From contig JADDTR010000034.1 in the NCBI GenBank assembly GCA_015345905.1, positions 1 through 64,000 of the forward strand: a DNA stretch of 64,000 nucleotides, written 5' to 3'. Positions 45,464 through 56,097 of this stretch are shown piece by piece. Every line of letters begins with the position of its first letter. Within the stretch, counting starts at the first letter, position 1. The stretch comes from Aotearoamyces nothofagi (Eukaryota > Ascomycota > Leotiomycetes > Leotiales > Tympanidaceae). A model generated the notes under the pieces. It did no database searches and was not told the DNA's origin. It worked only from the letters and a program-made list of their open reading frames with translations. Made by a program: the position numbers and the translations under genes.

Positions 45464-47002
45464 CCTTTAAGCTTTTGGAAACCTTATTAGGACTTGTATC
45501 ATCTGGAAGATATTAGATACAGTTTGTTTCTTGGATTCAAATGCAGATGTATCGTACAAGATAGGGTTTAATATCTGGGATGTGTAAAAATGATAGTTTT
45601 AAGAGATCTAGGCTGTGTTTGGAAGATCCGAGCTATCAATGCAGCTCATTCCCTAGCTCTCGTAGGCAAAACAACAGCTTCCAAGCCAGATGGATGAGAT
45701 AATGGGCCACGGAAGAGCTGGACCGTGTTGATAGAGCTGCTACAGATCACCGGCGAGGCTAATCCCAGCTATACAAAGGTCGTCAGCAAATTGAATAGAC
45801 ACCTCACTTCTACTACATGCAAACCAAGGCAGCTCTGAACACCTACCTACGCAGGACGATTCGAGGCAGTGGCACGCACATACGTCAATACCAGATCNGA
45901 GATTTAGAGCTAAGCAGAGGGTTAGAGAAGGCGTGAAGATGTCGGGACAGAGCAGCGATGGAAGTGAGAGATGCAGCTGGATATATCGAAGCAGCTAGCG
46001 GGACCTAGGCCCTAGCGGCCGCGGAGTCGAATTCAGTGGAGCGGCATTCGGGCGCTGCTGGCTGAGTAAGCATCGCCATGTATAAAGGTGGTTTTACTCT
46101 ACCGACATAGAACACCAGTACAACATTTCTGTTTCCCAAAGGAGCTCTTCCTGTACTCTGCCCGATCAGGCACATCTTATCTCTAGCACTCGGGGACAAA
46201 GCTCTCGAAACTACGGTACATCTCCAGCTGTGATGCCAGTCCCATGTTTGACAACCGCAGTCTAGTCACAGAGTTTCTCTCGCTTCATCGAGAGACTGAC
46301 AGACGCAGACTAGAATCCAGAGTCCTCGGTCCAGATAGGGACTAGAGGCAGGAGGAAGATCTGGGTCGGCGATTAGATAACGAGGGATTGGGGATTAGAA
46401 CTTCGGCGATAAGCTGGCGAGGGGGCGGGACAGGCGGCGGCCCGTGCTGGGCTATTCTGGGACTGCGGGGCATGGCACGGGAGGACCTGCCTGTCCTGTA
46501 CAGGGCTGAAACATTGCTACGGGCATTGCTCCGTTGGGACGAGACTCGGTCTATCAGCCCAAGCCGACTCTTATATATATCCCAACCAGCAATATTTAAA
46601 TATCCCTAAAAATCATTGCCAAGCCAAGGAAGGACGGGAGGATTTGATCTGTGCTCCTTTGGGGGATTTCTCGGGAGATGTCGAGGTATTATTGTGAGTT
46701 CCTTGTTGCAGCCAAGGGAGTCACTGGCCGATCGACAGATCAATCACGTGTACAGAGAAGCCCGCAGTGGATGTCCTTCAGCACTGGACCGCACTAACAA
46801 TCATTATCGCCGAAGTCATCCAGGTCGTTTTGCCCCACAATAATCAACGTCACCCGTTCTAACATTCTATACCATCTCTACCGTGAAAACTCGCAACACC
46901 AAACACCAAAACACCAGCACCCGAGCTTTGTTTGTATATCCTGAAAACTGCATAGTGGGCGCGAGAAGAAAGGAAAGCAAGAAAGCTAAGAAGCTACTCG
47001 CC
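45464..47002. other. Intergenic region with one N
   Basis: A single N at 45898 marks another contig join; no duplication is visible around it. No open frame has family resemblance. The last 150 bases before 47003 are A-rich and CT-rich and probably carry the next promoter and leader. Confidence 0.5.
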
Positions 47003-47701
47003 ATGGCTCGCAAACGCAAGGCCCAAGAAGAACAGGGCGAGGCCTCGGCGCCGTCTCCCAAACGCAGCGCCGGCGCAGCGAAGGAGTCCCCATCGCAAGC
47101 CCGCCACGGCTTCGACCCGTACCCGGCCTCCAAGGCCTACCGCCTCATCGAGCCCGGCCCCGTCCTGCTCGTCACGACCGGCTCGCTGGCCGCCTCGACG
47201 CACAACGTCATGACCGTCGGGTTCCACATGGTGATGCAGCACGAGTCGCCGCCGCTGGTCGGCATCACTCTGGGGCCGTGGGACGCCTCCTTCGCCGCCC
47301 TCAAGGCGCAGCGCGAGTGCGTGCTGGCCATCCCGTCCGTCGAGATGGCCGGCGTCGTCGTCGACGTCGGGAACTGCTCCGCCGCCGACGACGACGACGC
47401 CGCCGCCGGCAAGTGGGCGCGCTTCGGGCTGGACGCGCTGCCGGCGGCGTCCGTCAAGGCGCCGCTGGTGGGTGGCGCGGACGTCATTGCGAACATCGAG
47501 TGCGTGGTCGAGGACGCGAGCATGGTGAGCAAGTATTCGATGTGGGTCCTGAAGCCGGTCAGGGCGTGGATCAACCCGCGCAGGCGGCCCGGGGAGGGCG
47601 GGAGGATGTTTCATCACCGCGGCGATGGGACCTTTGTCGTTGACGGGGAGGTGCTGGATCTGAAGGATCGGATGGTCAAATGGCAGGATTTCCAAGACTG
47701 A
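47003..47701 (+). CDS. Flavin-reductase-like FMN-binding split-barrel protein
   Basis: The preferred start is the ATG at 47003 (MARKRKAQEEQGEA), giving 232 residues. An in-phase ATG at 46883 would add 40 residues of leader without coding bias. The domain begins at SKAYRLIEPGPVLLVTTG, then STHNVMTVGFHMVMQHESPP and LVGITLGPWDASFAALKAQRE, followed by CVLAIPSVEMAGVVVDVGNC. This order is that of the flavin_reductase-like family (FMN-binding split barrel). Third positions are nearly all G or C, unlike the AT-rich neighbours. The Asp/Ala-rich stretch DDDDAAAG is a loop insertion. The physiological substrate is unknown. A long reading frame on the opposite strand is a GC-composition shadow. Confidence 0.85.
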   Translation: MARKRKAQEEQGEASAPSPKRSAGAAKESPSQARHGFDPYPASKAYRLIEPGPVLLVTTGSLAASTHNVMTVGFHMVMQHESPPLVGITLGPWDASFAALKAQRECVLAIPSVEMAGVVVDVGNCSAADDDDAAAGKWARFGLDALPAASVKAPLVGGADVIANIECVVEDASMVSKYSMWVLKPVRAWINPRRRPGEGGRMFHHRGDGTFVVDGEVLDLKDRMVKWQDFQD

Positions 47702-48253
47702 CAATCTCTTCCTGCTGCTGCGTCTGACGCCTCTGTAGCACCGAATACTTGACCTGAGCCGATAACGCTGGCCCGCTGTGTTAGGACGACGGGGTTCTCT
47801 GGTGCTCTAATTCGCTGGCTTTTATAGCTGGGCCTGATGAAGCAATTCGGCCTCTGCTTGGCTTGGAGGTGTCCTAGACTTCAGAGTTCTGCACAGAGCA
47901 TCAGCAAAACCAACGTCCATCCCTGCGTGCCGAAAAGCCCTACGTGCCGGAATGACTTCATGGTCTAGAGGTCTTGAAGCCCCACCACATAAATATATAA
48001 AGTTATAATCAGTTTGGTTTTGTTCTTTACCTATTTCTCTATAAGGGGTTCGACTTGCTGTCTGAAAAATACTATAAGGCTATACTATTAATCGTCCTGT
48101 TGCGAGCATTAAAGCTGTTATAATTATTACCACCTGCTCTAGTATGACTATTATAAACACGTCCTTTAAACTTATAAATAAGTTATAAACATTGTAAAAT
48201 TATGGTATATAGAAGGCTGATATTATAATGATTAAGAACAGACATCAATGATA
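47702..48253. other. Intergenic region between convergent genes
   Basis: AT-rich sequence occurs after 47980. No gene or repeat is seen. Confidence 0.5.
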
Positions 48254-49495
48254 CTACAACTGGGCGAGGAATGCCGCAACAGCATCGACAATTTCCTCCG
48301 CTCCTTTCGTCCAACCGAGGAAAGGGCCTGACAAAAACACGTCATGGGGGGCGTCCTGAAGCACCCAATGTGTAACCTTATTTCCAGACACCCTCCGAAA
48401 CCTCTCGACGAATTCGATGTTGGTATCAAGGATGACTTCAGCACCCCCAGATTGCAGGAAAATAGCCGTCCGAGTCGGGAACGGGTGCAGGCTTGGGGAC
48501 AGGTACGGGCCGTCCAGACGCATAGGCGGAGGCGCAAATACTCGGTAGCCCCAGGCGGCCATGCGCCCTTCAATGTAGTCGGTCTTTCGGTTACGGTGTC
48601 GGTCGACATCCCGCGAGTCTGCTTCGAAAGTCGTGTCGACCGAGGGCGAAAACAACAGGCACGCTTTGGGGGTGGGCTGGCCCACCTCGACGAGATAGCG
48701 GACGAGACCTATCGCCAGGGTACCGCCAGACGAGTCCCCTCCAACCACGATGCGGTGTGGGGGGAGGCGCAGCTCGTTGGTGAGATACAGGTACGACGTC
48801 AGCGCATCCTGGAACGGCCCAGGCCACGGCGTCGGATCCTTCTTGTCGCCTGCAAGTCGGTACTGCACCCACAACGAACATGCCCCAGGTCCCAGCCGAG
48901 TATTCAGGAGATCTGCAGCAAACCCACTGTCGTCAGGACGGCCAGACAGCCACATGAAAGATCCCCCGTGGAAGTAGAGCGCCACGAGGCCTTGTGGCTC
49001 GTTCACATCCACTCCTCCCGCGAGCCCTCTCTCGCCGTGTCCACGCTGAGGGGGTTCCGGGTACCACGTCGCACCAATTCTCTGCGGCTTCACCACCTCG
49101 TGAGACAGCGGACCCTGGTAGGCTTCGGGAGAGGCAGGCTCGATGACGACCCATCGTCTACCGAGCTTGCCTGGCTCCATGCTCAGAGACTGCATCCAGC
49201 CTATATCGGTGATGATGCCCCAGACTGCCCTCATGAGCCAAGTTTTCAGGGCCTGCTCGTATGTCCACTGCTTGCTCGGGCGTAGAGAGCTCGGGATGTA
49301 GACAGCAGCAGAGAAAAGTGCCCGTATTGGGATTCCGATTACGCAGAGCAGAATCCAGATAACGGCACCAGGCGCCGTGATACGCCAACCACTTGGGTTT
49401 GCACCCTCCTCTGCTACCTGGCGTGTCATCTCAATCAGGGGAATCACGATTTCGCCGGCCGCGGATCGTGTTGCGGATAGCCATAGGACGGGCAA
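48254..49495 (-). CDS. Alpha/beta-hydrolase fold esterase (HSL-like)
   Basis: This is a single exon of 413 residues. A hydrophobic segment (PGAVIWILLCVIGIPIRALF, about 42-61) near the N-terminus suggests a membrane anchor. The catalytic core has HGGSF (oxyanion hole, 176-180) and GGDSSGG with the nucleophile Ser255. Asp357 in VILDTN and His384 in APHDVFL complete the triad. The HGG plus GDSSG pattern places it in the hormone-sensitive-lipase-like alpha/beta-hydrolase-3 group. It would hydrolyse small esters. The substrate is unknown. Its role in any cluster is not evident. Confidence 0.9.
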   Translation of the reverse strand: MPVLWLSATRSAAGEIVIPLIEMTRQVAEEGANPSGWRITAPGAVIWILLCVIGIPIRALFSAAVYIPSSLRPSKQWTYEQALKTWLMRAVWGIITDIGWMQSLSMEPGKLGRRWVVIEPASPEAYQGPLSHEVVKPQRIGATWYPEPPQRGHGERGLAGGVDVNEPQGLVALYFHGGSFMWLSGRPDDSGFAADLLNTRLGPGACSLWVQYRLAGDKKDPTPWPGPFQDALTSYLYLTNELRLPPHRIVVGGDSSGGTLAIGLVRYLVEVGQPTPKACLLFSPSVDTTFEADSRDVDRHRNRKTDYIEGRMAAWGYRVFAPPPMRLDGPYLSPSLHPFPTRTAIFLQSGGAEVILDTNIEFVERFRRVSGNKVTHWVLQDAPHDVFLSGPFLGWTKGAEEIVDAVAAFLAQL

Positions 49496-50277
49496 GGTAG
49501 ATTGAGAAGAAGGAGGGCGACGAGACAGCCCTGATAGAGCAAGAGGCTGTAGCAGCTTGGCAAGAACCAGAACCGCTTTGTATGTCTGGATAAAGGGGTT
49601 GTATCTCTGCGCTGTCTCCGGGCCTGACGGATGGTGACTTCAGTACCTCCCGCCGCTGTCAGCCTTCATGCCTAAGGCATCACAACTTAAATTATCTCGT
49701 GAATATCAGGGGACGTGCGGGGTCGTCTCGCTCTAGCCCAACTATCGCTAGCGCCTTGGTGCGAGGTCTTGATCCGCGTGGCGACCTTACGGTACATGAA
49801 TTTATACACCACAGCAGCCACAAGGCTGAGGACGATTTCCCGCATAGTAACGAGGTCTTAGAGCTCGGATACAGCCCCTTTATATATATTAGAGATGGTA
49901 AGAGTACGGTGGTAGAGCTATAGTAGAGGAACTCTGCCGCGCTGTAAGAAGAGACCCCTTTTAAGCTAGACGTGAGGGCGACGATGCGAACGTGATTTCT
50001 TAGTGGGAGGGGCCTGGGGTGTCCGGGAGTGGCCACGGAAGATGACTTATGAGAAAATATAGGAGATATTGGAGGTGTGCACGGGTTTTAGAATGCTTGA
50101 AGTCAGAGTACTTATCATTCTTCTCCGGCACGTAGGGTTTTCCGCTACGCAGGGACGGACGTTAGAAGTGGGATGCGGTATCGGTGGCTATACATTAGTA
50201 TCTGGGCCTGTGTACTCTCTAAAATACATTGATTCCAATGATAGCTCATTTCGCTTCAGAAGCTCTGTATCAAGCCA
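49496..50277. other. Intergenic region with degraded transposon upstream part
   Basis: The region holds the esterase promoter near 49500-49650. Then comes sequence with no clear frame that may include worn parts of the DNA transposon whose transposase fragment starts at about 50281. Confidence 0.4.
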
Positions 50278-50280
50278 CGG

Positions 50281-50625
50281 GTGCTAATCTGTAATGGCTT
50301 CGAGACGCACGAGACCCTCGAAGCCTTAGAGTTTTGTTTCAAAAACAACATTATCCTGTGTCGCCTCTCCTTTCATATCTCTCACAAGCTCCAGCCCTGT
50401 GACGTCGGAGTGTCTGCCTCCTTAAAGACAGCCTACCGCGACAAGGCTGATGGGCTGTTTCGAGGAGGTGCCAATACAGTCGGCAAGCAACATTTCATCT
50501 CCCTATATAGCCATGCGAGGGAGAAGGCGTTCACGAAGAGAAATGGGCTATCTTCCTTGGTACTGCTCAAAACACATCTAAGACTTCGAGCTGGCCATGG
50601 TAAAGGATGGCTAGAAGCAAGGTGA
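50281..50625 (+). mobile_element. Pogo/Fot1-type DNA transposon remnant (DDE transposase C-terminal fragment)
   Basis: About 114 residues read LICNGFETHETLEALEFCFK, then NNIILCRLSFHISHKLQPCD and VGVSASLKTAYRDKADGLFR. This is the end of the DDE superfamily catalytic domain common in fungal pogo/Fot1 elements (compare the family pattern CDGFGTHET...LPSHTSHKLQPCDVG). Here the catalytic Asp of the CDGF block is Asn and PSHTSH reads SFHISH. The N-terminal two-thirds and terminal inverted repeats are not recognisable. It is an inactive relic. Confidence 0.75.
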
Positions 50626-50848
50626 TTTTGGAGTGAAGGATAAAATCACTAGTCAAGCACAAAACTTTGCGCAAACAAGCACTCTACAGACATCGACTCA
50701 CTTGCAAAGGCACCACGTTCAGGAATTCGTCCAGGAATTCTTTTCAACGGAATCGGTGGTCTGTGTGATATGACTCTATGATTTGCTTCTTGATTTCATG
50801 GGTTATCGCTGACTCTATCAGAGGTAATAAAGCCAAGTAGTGTGGCCT

Positions 50849-51998
50849 TCACAGTACAAGTCGCGCCCTGGGCAAATATGGTTCTTCGAGGTAGTTGATA
50901 TCCTCCTCGCTCAGCTGAAACTTGGTCGCTTCGACAGCCTCATCAATTCTCTCCTTCTTATTCAGGCCCACGATGGGACACATGTTTTTGCTCAGAGTCC
51001 ATGCAATTGCAACTTGAGCCATAGTTTTTCCGATCTTCTTTGCAACCTCCTCAACGCGATTGATAATTGCTTCATCGACCTGATCATCTCTTCCCCGAAC
51101 CAGCAGATGGAGAATGTAGTCCTTCTCTTCTCGAAGAGTGTTTCGAGTGCCCCATGGACGGGCCAAGGCGCCACGAGCAATAGGTGACCAGGGAATCAGG
51201 CCGATACCAGTGTTGTTGCAGTACGGAACCATTTCGTGTTCTTCTTCCCTGTAGATCAAGTTGTGGTAGTTCTGCATAGAGATAAATTTATGCCAGCCAT
51301 GCCGGTCAGCAATATTTTGTAGCTGTTGGAATTCCCATGCTGCCATACTGGAAGCTCCAAGATATAGTGCTTTTCCAGACACCACAACATCATTTAGGGC
51401 TCGCATGGTCTCCTCGAATGGTATCGAGCGATCTAGACGATGGATCTGCAATACATCGATATATGTTCCGAGTCTCGCAATGCTCTGATCGACAGCATCG
51501 AGAATATGCTTACGACTTAAGCCGGTTTGATTGAGAAGCTCGCCATCGTTGGCTACAGTCGAGCCTGGCTGATTGGATGGAGTGTCGGGGGTGACACCAA
51601 AAAATATTTTGGTGAGGATGACGAGCTTTTCTCGAGGAAGATTGAACTTCTTGATGGCTTTGCCGATAATCTGTTCAGACTGACCGTGAGAATAGAGATC
51701 GGCAGTGTCCCAAGTGCGAATTCCGGCCTTGAATGCGTATTCCAGTAGAGGAAGTGACTCTTCTTCGTTCAGAACCCAACCTTGCCATTCTGGCGTCCCA
51801 AAGCTCATTGTGCCACTGTTGACGTTAGCATAGAACAAGAATAGGACTGCATAGCATAGCGTACAGGATGACTCTTGACACCTTGAGTCCGGACTTGCCC
51901 AGATACTGATATAGGCCTTTGGTTGCTGGTTCGGTACTCACCACTACTTGTAGAGAGCGGGATGAACTCTTGACAGTGTATTTAGAGGAGTCCGACAT
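50849..51998 (-). CDS. Aldo-keto reductase
   Basis: Two exons, 51998-51865 and 51815-50849, join in frame across a GT-AG intron to give 366 residues. Exon 1 begins MSDSSKYTVKSS and leads into YLGKSGLKVSRVILGTMSFG, the expected N-terminus of fungal aldo-keto reductases. The catalytic tetrad is visible in TWDTADLYSHGQSE (Asp, Tyr), LVILTKIFFG (Lys) and VLQIHRLD (His). Its best relatives by pattern are YakC-like and aflatoxin-pathway versiconal-type reductases. It would use NADPH to reduce an aldehyde or ketone. The first 25 residues are longer than usual. It converges with the transposon remnant. Confidence 0.9.
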
Positions 51999-53864
51999 TT
52001 TTGTAAGCGTTGAACGTGGACGATGTCAGAAAATATAGCAGTGCTGCTGGATCACAATGTCTACCTCGAGCTCTTCTTGCGTTCAGTACTCTCCGGCACC
52101 AATCATGCGATATATATGCATGGCACTGATATATACTTATACTTGCACACTGACATCGGCGTTAAGCTTACGCCCGATAGTTGGCAGGGAACCGCGGGGA
52201 TAAGCTAAATCCGTGCAATGTATAACTGGTGCGGATAGATCCCTCTAGGCCTACAGACCCAAGGGTTAGGGTAAGCTATTTTCTCTACTGGCTATATATT
52301 GCAATAAGGTAATCCAACAAGAAACCAAGGTCAAATTACAACGACCAGGCAGATTTGCAGGTACTGAAAGTGCTTAGTATCTTAGATACAAGTAAAACTG
52401 AAATAGAAAAGAAGAGCTGAAGAGATACTTGTAAGGTTTGTAAGCAAAGCAAGTTCAGTTTGCTCTGTTGTTTATACTGAGAAATATAAAGTAGTATAGG
52501 CCTCTAGGATAATTAAATTACCTTCTAATATTTTTTTATATCTCTGAAGAAACTTTAAACAAAAACTTCAAACTACAACTATACTTTACTCTTTAACTTG
52601 TTTATTTGTATAGTTATAATAGTAGATTCAACCAAGGAGTTAATACTTGTTAACTAGAATAATTGTACTATAAGAAATAATTCTAGATTCTAGAAATATA
52701 ATAAAGCTATTAGAGATAAAAAAAGATATAGTACTATAGAAATAATATTAGTAAGATTCTGGTTATTAGTCTTTTTTCAATTGGCTACAAATAGTATTTA
52801 TACTATTTCTGTTTAATAAATATACTAGAAGAGTTATTCCCAAGCTCTTCTTTTATTCTAGAGCTATTATATATAGAGAGCTAATAGATAAAATAGCTGT
52901 ATATATATTGTTCTTCTTATAGAAGGATAAATAATAATTATAAATTGTAAGCTATAAAGTTAATAGAGATAGAATAAATAGACTGAGAGATATAGATATA
53001 TAAGTAATAATTATATTTCTCTAAATAGAGATTCAATTATAATAAATAGAAGAGCTAAAATATCTATCTAAAAGATAGAATAAATAAGAATAATATTAAG
53101 AGAGAGAGAGAAAGTTGACTTTTTGATAATAAGTCTTAGTATAGAGTTTTCTCTATATCAATACAAAGGCTAGTGTATAAGATTTTCAGGCAATTATATT
53201 TATATCAATGATTTCTCTTTTATCTTAGACAATAACTTGCTTCTAGAACTTCTATTCTTTCCGGTTTTCTTATACTTCTACTCTAACCAGTTGTTCAATA
53301 CTCTAAGTACCAATAGTATTTTCAAACTTTTCCTAATCAATCTCTTTACTACTCTCTCTATCGATACTATTTTAAAATACAGTAGGCTAAAGAACTCCAA
53401 CTCTGTTTGATATCTAGAATAGTTTTATATTAATACACTGTCTCGCGACAAGCACGAACCCAACATGGAGCACGTCTTTATTATGGATATTAGCTACCCA
53501 GTTTCAGATGAGATTGTAGCCCATGCCTTCAAAATTCACGCAAGGACGTAGCTTCAGGACGGAGAGTGAGAGCGAGTTTCGTGAAGGCTGAGGCCGAACG
53601 TTTTGCTCAAAGCCGATTGGAAGCAAATCGGATGGTGGGGGATTTTCGCCTTGCGAATCAGGCCGCAACAGAGATTGCTCTAGGCAGCATCCAAAGCACG
53701 GCGGTAAATCGACATTCTAGCGCCGACGTTGCTGCTAATAATACTCCAGCGCATCCATCGCTGCCCCTCGTCCTCCCTCCACCCTTTTACTCTTTCTTTC
53801 TGCCTCCGTTTATCAACCAGCAGCAATATAAACCTACTGCTTACCCCTCCCCCTTCCAGTCGAT
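51999..53864. other. AT-rich, gene-free region
   Basis: From about 52360 to 53420 the sequence is strongly AT-rich with many TA dinucleotides and no open frame of note, the look of old RIP-affected DNA. From about 53460 the composition recovers into the promoter of the second PD-(D/E)XK-like gene. Confidence 0.55.
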
Positions 53865-55444
53865 ATGGCCCCGTGTAAAACAAAACGAAACATCCAAAAA
53901 GCTGGGCGGCAACCCTCAGTGCCAAATGACCAAGGTAAGCCCTTCATCGCTGTTACTATGTACTTTGACTAACTATTGATAGGGAAGCGGCCTCAAGGTA
54001 TCAAAACAGAACGAGTACAGCTTCCTTCTCGTAAAAGCGCACGTCTACAACAAAGCCAGGAACAAATTGTATCCAAGGACTCGAACACTAAATGCAAGTA
54101 CCTACCTCCCTTAACCAGCAACACTCCTGGCAAAGAGGCATGTCACTCTCTTCCTACTATACTATAAAGCTAATTCAAGTTAAGTCTCCACAGTCTGAGA
54201 ATCGAAAACGAAAACGAAAACGATCGCAAGACGAAGCCCCGCTTCTATCTGTCACTCCTCAGAAGCGGCTGCAGACATCCCCTCCAGGATCTCACATTGA
54301 AAACACAACCTGCGAGAACACAGCCGATATCGACGCCGATTCAGTTATACGTTGGATAGAAGGAAAGCCTTGGCCCAAGGAGTATTTCGAACAAGAAAGC
54401 ACAATGAATCCATTGCTCAAAAGGAAGACATCATCATCTTCGCTCGGAAGGAAATCAGAAACGAGCGATGGATCTGTAAAAGAAGGCAATAATCCCACCG
54501 CCGAGAGCCGGCTGTATGAGAAGATCCTTGCAACAGCGAGTATCTACATGGGCGGCGGACCTGGGATTACCGATGCTTCTCGAGCTCTCTGCAAGTCTCT
54601 GCTTGAGGCAGAACAACCTCTTCCTCCAGATTCTTTATTTCGAGACGATCGATTCGAAAACACTTGCGAGAGGCTTCGTAATGAAAACGAGGCGAAGGTC
54701 GTCCGAGATATTTCGCCGCTCCTAGTTCCTTCCGTAGAAGTTCTATGCGCCTACGGCAAAACCCATTTAGAATCTATGGTAGATCACGTCAACCAGAAGT
54801 GGTATAGCTGTGTAACCATTGTACCAGGACCCGTACCTCAACCTGATTACTCCGCTGGGTGCAAAGAAACCATATTTACAAAGACTCAACTTCGGAAGCT
54901 AGAACCTTTCATCAAAGGGTGGAAAGGTACACATTTCATGGCTACTGCCTGGATGTACTTTCCGTATCTTACAATGGAAGTGAAATGTGGGAACGAAGGG
55001 CTTAATATCGCAGATCGACAAAACGCTCATAGCTCCGGTGTTGCTGTTAAACAAGTGGTCGATCTGTACCGTAAAGTATCCCGACAGCACGAACTCAATC
55101 AAGAGGTCCTTTCATTTTCTGTTTCACATGACCAAGAGGCTGTCAGGATCTACGGCCATTATCCTGTCATCGATGGAGACCAGACCTCCGTCCACCGTTT
55201 CCCTATTAAAAAGTTTGACATCACGAACGAGGAGGGTCGAGATAAGTGGACGACTTTCATATTCACGACTAATGTTTACGACATCTATGGTCCGATACAC
55301 TTCGAGAGACTCCGCTCAGCCGTTGATCAACTGTCTGATCCTCCATCCGATCAACATCAGTTACAACAATCAAACCTCGAGGTTTTGTCTCAGCCGGACG
55401 AGGAAGAAAGTCAATCGGACATAGTCGATTCCAAGACCTTTTAA
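53865..55444 (+). CDS. PD-(D/E)XK nuclease-like protein (DUF7924-type), copy 2
   Basis: Three exons, 53865-53934, 53983-54137 and 54194-55444, give 491 residues. Exon 1 has the same length and phase as in the copy at 2458, and intron sequences are still alignable. Intron 2 starts with GC (GCATGTC) instead of the GT of copy 1, a GC-AG intron. The nuclease-like core is kept: PDYSAG (Asp about 293), MEVK (Glu about 337, Lys about 339) and the shared DRQNAHS. The basic run RKRKRKRSQ suggests nuclear location. The Ser-rich C-terminal tail is about 50 residues shorter. The function is unknown. Confidence 0.75.
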
Positions 55445-56097
55445 GATCAGCACCTTCATCTCAGACATCCCAGCCATCATTTAAAAAGCCAAGAAGCAAC
55501 CAGTCATAAACAAGACATGAAACACTTGATCGTGGTACACTTTGTAGATGTATTGGATAGAGCTGGCCATCAGACTGGTACACTGCAATTTATAACAATT
55601 GATTGCGAGTCGTTTTCTACGTCCTTGTATGAATAAGCATTACCCAGCTGACTCATTAGCGTGCTCAGGACTCAGGGCTCAGCCCAGGTTAGAGCAGCGA
55701 CTGCTCAGGTACAAAGACGGAAGTGGACTTTGGTGAGGTTAAGATTCGGGGCAGACTAATGTGGTAGGAGGACCAAAACTAGGAATAGCTATAGAGTCTT
55801 GCTTGTAATATCACTATAAATATATTCAATTATATAATGCCGGTTCAGGTCATCAATGCTGCTGTCTTCTATATATCTAGATTTCGCGTCTCCGGTGTCA
55901 GTTATATTTAGTCTGCCTGTTAAGAGGACATTATACGAATCTGTAAGCTCGGTTGACAAAGTCGGCCCGTCAAAGGTGCTTGTAATCTGGTCGAAGGGAG
56001 CATCACTCATAAGCATGTGCTACAACGCTAATTATCCAACGCTGCTCTGTTGCCGCGGTACTTCCAGGGCTCTGAGGTGAACTAAGTGTGGCTATTT
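55445..56097. other. Intergenic region, no gene seen
   Basis: This is the shared 3' region of convergent genes. No motif or repeat is noted. Confidence 0.5.

Noticed and set aside
46994-47704. 236-codon minus-strand frame
   Set aside because: Shadow of the GC-rich flavin-reductase-like gene; low-complexity Asp/Arg/Gly composition and no family pattern.
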